Shown in pieces: positions 1 to 9,071 of a stretch of DNA of 25,144 nucleotides. Made by a program: the position numbers and the translations under genes. The stretch's first letter is position 1. Each line of letters begins with the position of its first letter. The stretch comes from an uncultured Prevotella sp. GTDB taxonomy: Bacteria > Bacteroidota > Bacteroidia > Bacteroidales > Bacteroidaceae. Under the pieces are notes generated by a model, which saw nothing but the letters and a program-made list of their open reading frames with translations, was not told the DNA's origin and ran no database searches. The stretch covers positions 1 through 25,144 of the forward strand of contig CAKQXI010000022.1 in the NCBI GenBank assembly GCA_934281565.1, read 5' to 3'.

Positions 1-2472
1 AAGAGCGACTTAGGAAAACCATTGTATCTTCATCCTGTGGAGCAAGTGGGAACTTATTTTTATAATGACAAGGACGAGTTGGTTACTCGCTCTGGTATTC
101 CTCAGTCTGAAATAGACAATCAGAATAGTATATCCACCAGAGGAACCAAAGTAACGAGTATAAGCAATGAAATCTTTGTTAGTTCTGTATCTAAGAAAGA
201 TAATGTAGAAGCCGAGTTCTTTCCTTTTGAAAAGGCAACAAGGAGTGGAAACACTTGGCATACTTCCAATGATAAGTATTGGGCTACTGATGCAACCTTA
301 TCATTTTATGCTTATGCCCCAACAGATGACAGTATGCTGTCTGAAAGTGGCAGTGGACTGTCGAAAGACAGGACAGTTCACTATGTAGCAGGAACAGGAG
401 ACGATATTAAGTTACAACCAGACTTCATAGTGGCAAAGAGTGAGGACAATCACCGTTCTGCCACTGAGGCTGCAAGTGCCGTAGACTTGCAGTTCTCCCA
501 TGCCTTGACAGCCATCACGTTCTCTGTTGGCAATGATATGGTATTGGGAACTGTCAAGAGCGTTGCTATTCGTAATGTCAAAGGAAAAGGTGATTATAAT
601 ATATCCACAGGTCAATGGACATTGAGTTCTGACTTATTTGATTATGAAATACCTTTAGGTGCTGATGGCAATGGTATTGGCATAGAAACAGGTGTGGCAA
701 AGGCATTGACAACCGACCCTCTGACCCTTATGATGATACCACAGAAGTTTGATGCCAACAGTATAACAAAAGTTGAAATCGTATTCAACAATGGTGTTAG
801 TGACCGTACACTCTCCGCAGAATTGAAAGGTACGGAATGGCAAGCAGGGCATACGATTAACTATAAGCTCTCTGCCAGTGCTATCACTACGCTTAATTTA
901 GGCGATGTCACATTTCCTACTTCATGGAGCAATAGCATCAATGCAACAGCCACCAATAAACTAAAGTCTGCTTATGCCAATGGTGACAAGATTGGTCTAT
1001 TTGTGGTAGATGAGAAAAAGAAAGTAAAGAATGCGAATATTGCCATTACTTATAATGGTTCGGCATGGACTTTACCAAGTGGCGAAACTTATAAGTTTTC
1101 ACCTCAATATACTTATTTTGCTTATTATCCTTATCAGTCCAGTTTGACAGGCTTGCCTGCTGCAAATACAACAGTAGATGTAATAAGCAATGCCACGACA
1201 TTCTTTAGCTCTGCCATCAGCACTTGGAAAACAAGCAAGTTGGCTTCCGACCAAAGTACACTTGCCAAACTTGATGCCTGTGACTTGCACATAGGCAAGG
1301 CTACATTCGATAACACTGCCAGCAAGATTAACTTTACAAATATGGCTCATGCCATGGGACTTGCTGATATTACAAGAGAGACTAAGGCTTTACCACATTT
1401 ATATAAATTAAGTACAGACCAAAGCTATACTTGGACGAATGGCTCTACCTCTGTAACGGCAAGCAACAGTTTAACTAATAGTCGTAAACTCTATGATGTC
1501 ACTTCTACAAGAGGTATAATGATAGTGCCACCAGCTACTGCAACATCATTCAATAGTACCAGTACTGGCAATGATGCATGGAGTGGAGCAGTTTCCATTA
1601 CTGCTGTATCCAATGCCATTGGTACAGGAACAGCCAAACTTAAATTATCTGCCTTAGACAAAGGCACTTATACTATGGCTTTAGGTGACATCTATTATTC
1701 TGATGGTGCTCTTTCTCACCAAAGCGATGCATTGCTTTCTGGCAAGACTCCAATTGGGGTTGTTGGTTATATTGGCAATAACAAATGGACAGAAAGTGGT
1801 ACAGGAAGTGGTCATGGTGGTCATGCCTTGGTAATGTGCCTAAAGACCATCGGGTCTACTGGAAAGACAAATATAGGTATTGGCTATGTTTGGGGACCAT
1901 CTGGTATCGATTTGGATGATACGAAGTTTCCTAACATGACCACTGATGCCTTGATAAAAGGCTCCTATGCAAGTCAAGTTCAAGGCTCTGGATATACGGC
2001 AACAAATAATTTAGTTGCATTGGGTGAAAGTTATGTGGCTGCAACCAAGGCAAAGAAATACAATGAACTTCCTGCACCTCTAAATAAAAGTACAGGATGG
2101 TTCTTGCCTACTGTTGGTCAATATTATGCTATCTTAATAGGTTTAGGTGGTGGCAACTTTACTGAAGGTGGTTTATATGGAGGTCTTGACCATTTGGGAT
2201 TTTTTAAAAGAAATGGTTCTTGTGCAGGGATTACCGATCCAATCAACAAGGCATTAGCTAAAGTTGGAGATGCTAATTATACAGATTTTTTCGGCAGTGT
2301 TAATACTTCAGCTTCAACTTCTTCAGAGTCTTCTGCAACATCTCCAATAGCACTTGATTGTGGTATAGACGATGTTACTGTGGGATATGTTACAGGTTCT
2401 ATTCGTTTCTTTGGTGTAGATCCTTATTTTAAGACATCATTGCTTATGGTCCGCCCATTCCTTGCTTTTTAA
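1..2472 (+). CDS. Fimbrillin-family surface protein, 5' end missing
   Basis: The reading frame is open from base 1, so the gene begins outside the window; the first in-window start-like codon (TTG at 22) is only an internal codon. The 3' end is TAA at 2470-2472. About 823 residues are visible. They look like two successive fimbrillin/Mfa-like modules: roughly residues 40-295 (ends in a WQAGHTINYKL stretch typical of module ends) and 300-590 (starts DVTFPTSW, contains the aromatic YTYFAYYPY strand). A C-terminal segment from about 600 carries WFLPTVGQYYA, resembling the C-terminal motif of FISUMP/fimbrillin-associated domains. Composition is rich in Ser, Thr, Gly and Asn, as expected for an exported adhesin. 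Family membership is read by eye; the lipobox that such proteins usually have would lie upstream. Likely role: cell-surface pilus-like or adhesive protein. Confidence 0.75.
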   Translation, partial: KSDLGKPLYLHPVEQVGTYFYNDKDELVTRSGIPQSEIDNQNSISTRGTKVTSISNEIFVSSVSKKDNVEAEFFPFEKATRSGNTWHTSNDKYWATDATLSFYAYAPTDDSMLSESGSGLSKDRTVHYVAGTGDDIKLQPDFIVAKSEDNHRSATEAASAVDLQFSHALTAITFSVGNDMVLGTVKSVAIRNVKGKGDYNISTGQWTLSSDLFDYEIPLGADGNGIGIETGVAKALTTDPLTLMMIPQKFDANSITKVEIVFNNGVSDRTLSAELKGTEWQAGHTINYKLSASAITTLNLGDVTFPTSWSNSINATATNKLKSAYANGDKIGLFVVDEKKKVKNANIAITYNGSAWTLPSGETYKFSPQYTYFAYYPYQSSLTGLPAANTTVDVISNATTFFSSAISTWKTSKLASDQSTLAKLDACDLHIGKATFDNTASKINFTNMAHAMGLADITRETKALPHLYKLSTDQSYTWTNGSTSVTASNSLTNSRKLYDVTSTRGIMIVPPATATSFNSTSTGNDAWSGAVSITAVSNAIGTGTAKLKLSALDKGTYTMALGDIYYSDGALSHQSDALLSGKTPIGVVGYIGNNKWTESGTGSGHGGHALVMCLKTIGSTGKTNIGIGYVWGPSGIDLDDTKFPNMTTDALIKGSYASQVQGSGYTATNNLVALGESYVAATKAKKYNELPAPLNKSTGWFLPTVGQYYAILIGLGGGNFTEGGLYGGLDHLGFFKRNGSCAGITDPINKALAKVGDANYTDFFGSVNTSASTSSESSATSPIALDCGIDDVTVGYVTGSIRFFGVDPYFKTSLLMVRPFLAF

Positions 2473-2523
2473 CAATATAGTTTAAAATTGATAGTAAGAG
2501 CAAAGTATTTGGTTAATTTTATG

Positions 2524-2531
2524 TATCTTTG
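2524..2531 (+). promoter_or_regulatory. -7 box of the acyltransferase promoter
   Basis: TATCTTTG matches the Bacteroidota -7 consensus TAnnTTTG and lies 16 bp before the ATG at 2548, which implies a very short leader. A TTTG at 2508-2511 is only 12 bp upstream, closer than the usual -33 spacing, so the -33 element is uncertain. Confidence 0.5.
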
Positions 2532-2547
2532 CATCCATTAATAAATA

Positions 2548-3714
2548 ATGGTTATGACAGACTTACAACAATCAACGGCTCGTTTTGCCGATACCAAGCC
2601 ACATTACTCTCTCCTTGATGGTCTTCGAGGAGTAGCAGCATTGCTCGTCGTATGGTATCATGTATTCGAGGGGTATCAATTTGGCTCTGGAGCAGCAATC
2701 ATCAAGGAGATCAATCATGGTTATTTAGCTGTTGACTTCTTCTTCATCCTTTCTGGTTTTGTTATTGGCTATGCCTATGACGACAGATGGGGAAAGACAC
2801 TTAGTATGCCGAACTTCTTCAAGCGTCGTCTCATTCGTCTTCATCCTATGGTAGTGATGGGAGCAGTGATAGGACTTGTCATGTTCATCTTGCAAGGAGC
2901 GGTGGCATGGGATGGGACTCATGCCACAATATCGGCGATGATGATAGCCTTGCTCTGTGCTATGTTCATGATACCAGCTATACCCGGTTGTAGCTATGAA
3001 GTGCGTGGCAATGGTGAGATGTTTCCTCTTAACGGTCCTGTTTGGTCGTTGTTCTTCGAGTATATTGGCAACATACTTTATGCTCTTTTCATTCGCAAGT
3101 TATCCACCAAGAACTTGGCAATATTGGCAACAGTCCTTTCTGGAGCATTGGTTTGGTTTACGGTAACCGACCCAGCAGGATACGGTATGTTTGGCATAGG
3201 TTGGACCTTGGATGGACTGAACTTTGTTGGTGGATTGCTTCGTATGTCATGTCCCTTTACGATAGGAATGTTCCTTTCACGAGTATTCAAGCCAGTTGCC
3301 GTGAAAGGAGCATTCTGGATATGTTCATTGGTATTGCTAATCTTGTTTCATGTACCTTATATAGAGGGAAATGGAACTTATTGCCTCAATGGCATCTTTG
3401 AGGCAGTATGTATCATCTTGATATTCCCTGTCTTGGTATGGTTGGGGGCATCTGGAACAACAACTGATAGTTTTAGCACTCGTATTTGTACGTTCTTAGG
3501 CGATATTTCTTTCCCCCTTTATATCGTACATTATCCATTCATGTATTATTTCTATGCTTGGTTGATTGATAAGAAGCTCTTTACACTTGGCGAGACTTTG
3601 CCAGAGGCACTTATTACTTGTGCCGTATCAGTCATTGTGGCATGGGTATGCTTGAAATTCTATGATATTCCACTTCGCAAATGGCTCTCCAAGCGGTTCT
3701 TGGCAAAGAAATGA
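2548..3714 (+). CDS. Acyltransferase family 3 membrane protein
   Basis: 388 residues, matching the usual size of acyltransferase-3 (OafA/NolL type) enzymes, which move acetyl or other acyl groups onto extracytoplasmic sugars. The N-terminus has LDGLRGVAALLVVWYHVFEG, with the family's conserved His after a first membrane helix. FILSGFVIG and FFKRRLIRLHP follow at residues 69-102 (the latter is the family's R-x-x-R-I-x-P-like motif). About ten hydrophobic helices follow to the C-terminus, which ends in a basic cytoplasmic tail. The start ATG at 2548 is followed by another at 2554; either could be used, and neither has a clear Shine-Dalgarno. It sits 75 bp after the fimbrillin gene and has its own -7 box. 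It converges on the mutarotase gene with only 5 bp between the stop codons. The substrate cannot be deduced. Confidence 0.85.
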   Translation: MVMTDLQQSTARFADTKPHYSLLDGLRGVAALLVVWYHVFEGYQFGSGAAIIKEINHGYLAVDFFFILSGFVIGYAYDDRWGKTLSMPNFFKRRLIRLHPMVVMGAVIGLVMFILQGAVAWDGTHATISAMMIALLCAMFMIPAIPGCSYEVRGNGEMFPLNGPVWSLFFEYIGNILYALFIRKLSTKNLAILATVLSGALVWFTVTDPAGYGMFGIGWTLDGLNFVGGLLRMSCPFTIGMFLSRVFKPVAVKGAFWICSLVLLILFHVPYIEGNGTYCLNGIFEAVCIILIFPVLVWLGASGTTTDSFSTRICTFLGDISFPLYIVHYPFMYYFYAWLIDKKLFTLGETLPEALITCAVSVIVAWVCLKFYDIPLRKWLSKRFLAKK

Positions 3715-3719
3715 GCCGA

Positions 3720-4820
3720 TTAGGGAAAGATTAATAATATTTCTGGCGTTCTCACTCCGGGTTTGAGTTCGCCACCAATATAGAAATATTTGTTTCCCCA
3801 TTTAACCAGTTGTGCTCCAGCCCTTGAAAGGCGTTTGTCATATAGAGGATAAGCGTTCCATTTCTCCTTGATAGGGTTGAAGAACAACAGGTTACCATTA
3901 AATTGATACCAATCAATATCTTTCTGCAAATAATCCTCTTTCTTCACAAGTTGATAACTACCGCTGATGGCATCCCAAAATATATCCTTGTTAACACCTC
4001 CCAAACATAATATGGACTGCTTGGTAAGAATAGCAGTGGCTCCTGTCAAGGTAAGTTCTTTACCCTTGGTATCCTTGGGAGCCTCCAATTGTTTCCAAAC
4101 CTTAGAGGCAATATCATAGCTGTAGCCATTGGTAGCGACTGTACTTTGCAAACCATTGGCAAAGAAACCTCCCCAAATATATAACTTACCTTTATCTGCC
4201 ACGCAAACAGGTTGAACACGAGGACATTCAGGTATCTCAGACAGATATTCCCAATCTTGTTTCTTGCTGGCATCCCAGTGTAATAAGGAAGCCGAAGCCT
4301 TTCCATCTTGGTTTCCACCAAAAACATAAATATGATTGGTGAGTTGTGTCACAGCCATATTGTCAACGGTATATGGTAAAGATGGCAATAACTTTATGAT
4401 TGCTTTGTCTTTTTTCTTATTTAATCGGATGCTTAAAACTGTCTTGAGACTATGCTCATTGTTGTTGCCTCCTATCAAAATCAAACTGTCACCCAAGGAG
4501 ACGACACCACCATAAGCAGCAGGTTCTGGCAGATAACCTATGAGTTTCCAGTCTAAAGATTTATCAGATACCTTGGCAGCATAGATGCCTGCATAATATT
4601 TCTTCTTGCCTGTCTCTGGAAAATTACAGCCACCAGCCATGATAATTCTATTGCCAATCATGCCAGCATAACAGGCAGAAACACCAAGACCGTAACCAGC
4701 TTCCTCAGATGGGAAGCCTGTCACGGTCTTGATATTGAATGATGTCTGTGCCTTGGCTATATGAAAGAGACAAAGCATCAGTACTAATAAAAGATATGTC
4801 TTAACTTTATGATTGTTCAT
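3720..4820 (-). CDS. nanM: Secreted kelch-repeat N-acetylneuraminate mutarotase (cyclically permuted family)
   Basis: 366 residues from the ATG at 4820. I prefer this over a longer frame reaching 4937 because it starts directly with a signal peptide (MNNHKVKTYLLLVLMLCLFH, cleavage near AKA-Q). Six kelch blades are visible by their hydrophobic-GG signatures: MAGGCNF, LIGGNNN, VFGGNQD, IWGGFFA, CLGGVNK and YIGGELK. This is the cyclically permuted mutarotase family, related to E. coli NanM, which converts alpha-Neu5Ac released by sialidases to the beta anomer in the periplasm. Its start overlaps the end of the creatininase-family gene by 14 bp, so translation is probably coupled. It is the last gene of the nan operon. 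No hairpin terminator is seen before the convergent acyltransferase gene. Confidence 0.85.
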   Translation of the reverse strand: MNNHKVKTYLLLVLMLCLFHIAKAQTSFNIKTVTGFPSEEAGYGLGVSACYAGMIGNRIIMAGGCNFPETGKKKYYAGIYAAKVSDKSLDWKLIGYLPEPAAYGGVVSLGDSLILIGGNNNEHSLKTVLSIRLNKKKDKAIIKLLPSLPYTVDNMAVTQLTNHIYVFGGNQDGKASASLLHWDASKKQDWEYLSEIPECPRVQPVCVADKGKLYIWGGFFANGLQSTVATNGYSYDIASKVWKQLEAPKDTKGKELTLTGATAILTKQSILCLGGVNKDIFWDAISGSYQLVKKEDYLQKDIDWYQFNGNLLFFNPIKEKWNAYPLYDKRLSRAGAQLVKWGNKYFYIGGELKPGVRTPEILLIFP

Positions 4821-5586
4821 ATAGGTCGGCGTTCTTTTGTACTTGAGCAAACTGCGCAAGGAAATCCACATACTTATCCACGACAGCCTCAGCAAATCTC
4901 TTACCTTTCTCGGCTGTAGCCAATGCAGGATTGCCAATGCCAGTATCCTTGCTTACCATAGACCAGTTGCGTGGTATCCAGATTTGTCCTTCTCTCAATT
5001 CCTTGATACGGAAGTTTTTAGAGTCGCCAGAGCCAGCTTCTTCTTTGTTGACTAACTCAGGATGGTAGTGCATCATGACAGAAGTCTCAACCTCGTCGGC
5101 ATGGTCGCCAGGATGTTCAAAATAGTCCTTGGCAGGACACATCTTAAACCATTCGCTGGATGCAATGATAAAATCGGGATAGTCAACGGTAAGGTCGCGA
5201 ATCATGTTCTTGAAACTGTTGCCACCATGACCGCTAACTATCAACAATTTTCTGATACCTTGTATATATAAGGAAGAAACAATGTCACTAAGAATAGCCT
5301 TCTGGGTCTCATACCTTGAATGTATGCAGAAAGTCAACTCACGTTGTCCTGGGTTTTGTGCTCCCATTGTTACTGGAGGCATCACCATACTATATACATG
5401 ATGCTTGTCAAATAGCTTGATGGCAGCATCGACGGCAATATCATGCGACAAGATGCAGTCTGTCAGATATGGCAGATGCAAGTTATGTGGTTCGGTCGCT
5501 CCCCAAGGAAGTATGGCAAGCTCGTATGTATGTTGCTTGGCTGTGCCATAGTTTGAGACCGACAAATCAAATTCTTTGTTCATCAT
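4807..5586 (-). CDS. Creatininase-family amidohydrolase
   Basis: 259 residues, normal for the creatininase family, whose members are metal-dependent amide hydrolases (creatininase, formamide hydrolases, mycofactocin peptidase). The metal-binding pattern is intact: TEPHNLHLP at 31-39 (E32, H34, H37), D43, SGHGGN at 118-123 (H120), and HADEVETS at 162-169. A conserved GQREL stretch is at 80-84. No signal peptide, so it is cytoplasmic. It lies 20 bp after the epimerase gene and overlaps the mutarotase gene by 14 bp, so it is firmly part of the nan operon. A deacylase acting on an N-acyl sugar or on a Neu5Ac derivative is possible but is pure inference; no family member with that activity is recalled. 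Two adjacent ATGs (5586, 5583) could start it. Confidence 0.8.
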   Translation of the reverse strand: MMNKEFDLSVSNYGTAKQHTYELAILPWGATEPHNLHLPYLTDCILSHDIAVDAAIKLFDKHHVYSMVMPPVTMGAQNPGQRELTFCIHSRYETQKAILSDIVSSLYIQGIRKLLIVSGHGGNSFKNMIRDLTVDYPDFIIASSEWFKMCPAKDYFEHPGDHADEVETSVMMHYHPELVNKEEAGSGDSKNFRIKELREGQIWIPRNWSMVSKDTGIGNPALATAEKGKRFAEAVVDKYVDFLAQFAQVQKNADLYEQS

Positions 5587-5606
5587 TTCTTGTATATACT
5601 GTTTGT

Positions 5607-6788
5607 TTATTTGTTAAGGATTTCTTGACAGAGTGAATAGCTCTTGATCATCATACGTGGGATATGGAACGGACCCTTGAAGATGTTGCCTTTGGCAGGT
5701 TGTGCCACTGTTCCGTCACGATGCAGGTAACCATACCATTCACCATACTGCTTGTCTGGGAAATGGGCGTATGTCCATTCACTGATGCGTTGATGCTTGT
5801 AGATATACTCATCATCACCAGTAGCGAGGTAAGCATAGAGCGAAGCGATAATTGTCTCACACTGAGGCCACCAGAACTTCATGTCCTGGGAATAATCCTG
5901 TGCAGGCAAGTTGCGGCAATCACAGAAATTGATGATGCCACCATACTGCTTGTCCCAGCCCCAGTCCCAAGACCAGTCGAATATCTGCAAGGCGAGTCTT
6001 AGGAGTTCCTTATCCCAACCTCTGAGCTTGGACTCCTCCATGATGAACCATGAAGTCTCAATGCAATGACCAGGGTTGATGGTTCTTGTCATGTTGGTAT
6101 CAATGAACTCACCGTTCATGCCAACGGTTTCCAACAAACACTTAAACTCTGGATGGATGAAATACTTCTTCAGTTTCTCAATGGACTCGTCAATCTGAGC
6201 TGTTAGCTTAGGGTCGTTGATAACTTTGCGGATGCAAGAACCCACATTGATAAGAATCATGACGATACTATGACTCTGCAACTTCACCGACTCCTCGAAC
6301 TTAGGCTCCAAGAAGCCTGGGGTAGTCAAAAAGCGTTGTGTATCCTTGAATATCTCCAAGGCACGCTCGGCGTATTTCTGTTCGCCAGTAGCCAAGGCAT
6401 ACTCCGACATGGCGATGGCAGCGAAAGTCTCCGAGAACACATAACGGCGTTTACGGATAGGCTGACCATCGGCAGTGACGGTAAAATACATATGTCCGTT
6501 ATCGTCAAAGCAATGCTTCTCTATGAAGTCAATAGCACTCTTTGCTGCTTCCAGCCATTGCTGGTTCTTTTCTACATTGTTATAGGCAAAGGCACAGACA
6601 AAGGCAAAACGCCCTTGGAACCAAACGGACTTGGTAGAGTCCATCAAACTTCCATCCCTGTCAAGACAAGTATAGACACCACCGTTCTTCTTGTCCCAGC
6701 CATGCTCCATCCAGAAAGGCATGATATTCTCGGTCAAATCGGCCTTATAGGATGTTGCCCATTGATTGATATAATCTTTTATATCCAT
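5607..6788 (-). CDS. nanE: AGE-family N-acylglucosamine 2-epimerase
   Basis: 393 residues, the family's usual length (alpha6/alpha6 barrel, renin-binding-protein family). It interconverts ManNAc and GlcNAc in the cytoplasm, following the lyase. The two catalytic histidines of the family can be placed: H241 in NPGHCIETSWF and H375 in KGPFHIPRM. Other family signatures are SVWFQGRFAF at 54-63, RRYVFSETFAAIAMSEYA at 114-131, WGWDKQYGGI at 276-285 and MKFWWPQCE at 303-311. This is the type called NanE in Bacteroides fragilis NanLET, not the ManNAc-6-phosphate epimerase NanE of E. coli. It starts 25 bp after the lyase stop. Because the pathway makes unphosphorylated GlcNAc, a GlcNAc kinase such as RokA must exist elsewhere. 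Confidence 0.92.
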   Translation of the reverse strand: MDIKDYINQWATSYKADLTENIMPFWMEHGWDKKNGGVYTCLDRDGSLMDSTKSVWFQGRFAFVCAFAYNNVEKNQQWLEAAKSAIDFIEKHCFDDNGHMYFTVTADGQPIRKRRYVFSETFAAIAMSEYALATGEQKYAERALEIFKDTQRFLTTPGFLEPKFEESVKLQSHSIVMILINVGSCIRKVINDPKLTAQIDESIEKLKKYFIHPEFKCLLETVGMNGEFIDTNMTRTINPGHCIETSWFIMEESKLRGWDKELLRLALQIFDWSWDWGWDKQYGGIINFCDCRNLPAQDYSQDMKFWWPQCETIIASLYAYLATGDDEYIYKHQRISEWTYAHFPDKQYGEWYGYLHRDGTVAQPAKGNIFKGPFHIPRMMIKSYSLCQEILNK

Positions 6789-6813
6789 AGGTCTATATTT
6801 TTTTTATGGCTTG

Positions 6814-7731
6814 TTAAAATTGATTGCAACGCTCAAAGAAGTTGATGTCTTCCAACTCTTTCTTCATGGCAGCTTCTTCCTCGTCAGTCATGTTGCGGAA
6901 AGGAACACGGTTAGGACCTAAGTCGAATCCTAAGAGTTTCATGATGCGCTTGCCTCCAACGATGTTGCCACGATAGTGACAGATGACATTGATAACTTCT
7001 TGTGCAAAGTTTTGTTTCTCTCTCGCTGTCTCAATGTCGCCTTTGTTCCAAGCATCGATGATGCCAACAAGTTCACGACCATTGTAGTTGGTCGTACCAC
7101 CAATTCCACCTTTTGCGCCACCTTGTGCCAAGCTGGGAAGGATAGTCTCGTCCTGTCCATGCAGCATATCATACTTGCCATTCTTGTACAAACGGCATTG
7201 GTTATATTCGTACAAGCTCTCAAACGTATATTTGATACCAGCAAAGTTAGGGATACGACCATCCACGGCTTTCAACAAATCAAGCATAGGCAAGTAAGCA
7301 CCGTTGAAAGCAGGGATATGATAGTAATAAAAAGGAAGATTTGGAGCAGCAGAAGCTATTTCCTCACAGTACTTCACAAGTTCCTCAATACGACCAATGT
7401 GTGGGAATGGAGGAGCCATGGAACCTATGCCCCAAACACCTAATTTCTGTGCATGCTCTGCCAAACGGCGGCTCTCACGTAGACAGCAACTACCTACATG
7501 AACTATGACCTTGAAGCCCTCTGGAGCAACTTCCATCCATCTTTCTGCCAATTTCATACGTTCCTCAGTGGTCAACATATAACCTTCACCAGAAGAACCA
7601 TTGATGAACACACCTTTAAGCCCATTCTTTTGCAACATCTTGGCGTATGTTTCAATGGGTTCTAAGTTTACATCTCCATTACTATAAAACGGAGTGAAAG
7701 GAGCGTCAATTAATCCGATAATCTTTTCCAT
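6814..7731 (-). CDS. nanA: N-acetylneuraminate lyase
   Basis: 305 residues, class I aldolase of the DHDPS/NAL family; called NanL in B. fragilis. It splits Neu5Ac into ManNAc and pyruvate in the cytoplasm. The substrate-carboxylate loop is GSSGE at 45-49, the catalytic Tyr is Y137 in YYYHIP and the Schiff-base Lys is K167 in FAGIKYT. These line up with Tyr137 and Lys165 of the E. coli enzyme. Neighbours strongly favour the sialate rather than dihydrodipicolinate reaction: transporter upstream, AGE epimerase 25 bp downstream. The 56-bp leader between nanT and this gene has no TAnnTTTG box, so it is probably read from upstream. Confidence 0.93.
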   Translation of the reverse strand: MEKIIGLIDAPFTPFYSNGDVNLEPIETYAKMLQKNGLKGVFINGSSGEGYMLTTEERMKLAERWMEVAPEGFKVIVHVGSCCLRESRRLAEHAQKLGVWGIGSMAPPFPHIGRIEELVKYCEEIASAAPNLPFYYYHIPAFNGAYLPMLDLLKAVDGRIPNFAGIKYTFESLYEYNQCRLYKNGKYDMLHGQDETILPSLAQGGAKGGIGGTTNYNGRELVGIIDAWNKGDIETAREKQNFAQEVINVICHYRGNIVGGKRIMKLLGFDLGPNRVPFRNMTDEEEAAMKKELEDINFFERCNQF

Positions 7732-7787
7732 AATGAGTGATTTTATTTATTGTTCTTTATTTTATGATGATAATATGTATGTCGTCT

Positions 7788-9022
7788 TTATTCCAAATTG
7801 TCAGTCTTTGGCTTTAGGAACACCAACTGCAAAGTTAGTGCCACAATTACTACAATGCCCAACAAGGCGAAGCCAAGCCCCAAGTTTCCACCATCAGTCC
7901 ACTTGCCCAGCACTTGGGTAACCAATGCGCCAGCGAAGACTCCCACCATGTTCATGATGCCATACGCCGTTGCCCTATATTTGGCAGAAATAATCTGGCA
8001 TAAGATAGGCATATTGTTGGCATCGAACATACCATATCCTACGCCGAATAGCAAACCTGCCCCTACTACTGCTGTCAAGCTATGGCCAAAGCCCAGGAGG
8101 AACAAGGCAGGAATGGTCATGCCCAAGCCTATGGCACTGGTATAGACACGGCCTCTAATATTCTTCTGTACCCATTTGTCGGAAAGAAATCCACCGATAA
8201 GTACACCGATGAATGAAGATACAGCTATCGTTATTGTTGACATTGGTCCTGCTTGTGACATGGATATGCCTAAGTTGTCGGCAAACAACGTTGGCAACCA
8301 GTTCTTGGTAGCCCACCCGGGTAAACTTGGGGCAGCGAAGTAAATCAAGATAACCCAGAAAGCCCATGTAGACAACACCACGGAGAGTCCCTTGAAGATG
8401 TTTTCTTTGGCTGGAGAAGCCTTGACCTTGGCTTGTACTGGAACTTTTTTCTTATCTTTGTCATGAAGCAACAAGAATAGTATGATGGAGTACCCGATGC
8501 CGATGATGCCAAACCAATGGAAGGTAGAGTGCCAAGAGAACATGGCTGCAACAGTAGCACCAAAGCCACCGATGGCTTGACCGACATATAGACCTGTCAT
8601 GTGGACACCTATTGCCAAAGACCTGGACCTGCCCTCGTGCCAGTCGGCAATCAAGGACAAGGCGGAGGTATGTAAAGTGCCTCACTGATACCCATCAAAG
8701 CACGGAGCCAATATAGTTGATGAAAATTGGTGGCATACCCCATCAAGTAGGTTACTGCCGACCAAACGAACAGGCTTCCTACCACAAGTCGCTTCCTGCT
8801 GATACGGTCTGCTACGATGCCGGCAAAAGGACTTACTATGCCATAAATCCAAAGGAACACAGCCATCAATGCTCCAAAAGCCTCGGCTTGGTTGAGTTCA
8901 ACAATGTCTATTTTCATTGCTCCCTGCATCGTAGAGAGCATCTGGCGATCCATATAATTAAGGAGTGCCACTACCCAGAGAAGTGCCACTACCAGCCAGG
9001 GATAATATTTACTATTTTTCAT
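7788..9022 (-). pseudogene. nanT: MFS sialic acid transporter, broken by a single-base frameshift
   Basis: Two adjacent frames make one major facilitator protein. The first (9022 to 8651) starts MKNSKYYPWLVVALLW, holds the family motif GIVADRISRKRLVVG after helix 2, and runs to GISEALYIP before meeting a TGA. The second (from about 8663 to 7788) continues ALSLIADWHEGRSRSLAIG and about eight further helices, ending in a cytoplasmic tail. Restoring one base in the stretch 8661-8668 (CCTCCGCC on the coding strand; CCTGCCGCC would give IPAALSLIAD) yields about 411 residues, a normal length. No slippery heptamer is present, so programmed frameshifting is unlikely; either a true mutation or a sequence error. 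It lies between the esterase (49-bp gap) and the lyase, the NanT position in B. fragilis NanLET. Likely a Neu5Ac/H+ symporter of the inner membrane when intact. Confidence 0.85.
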
Positions 9023-9071
9023 CTGTTTTGTCTTTAGTTATTATAAGGTAATATATGTATGTTAGGAGAGG

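Noticed and set aside
22..24. TTG at 22 as start of the fimbrillin gene
   Set aside because: The same frame is open back to base 1 with sensible residues (KSDLGKP before LYLHP), and no leader or signal peptide follows the TTG.
4821..4937. N-terminal extension of the mutarotase gene to 4937
   Set aside because: It would put about 39 residues before a clear signal peptide and overlap the creatininase gene much more; those residues are a shadow of that gene.
6270..6845. 191-codon plus-strand frame opposite to the epimerase gene
   Set aside because: Antisense to a well-conserved AGE epimerase, no recognisable domain, no promoter.
8651..8668. Programmed frameshift in nanT
   Set aside because: The required -1 shift has no X-XXY-YYZ heptamer and no following stem was seen; mutation or sequence error is simpler.
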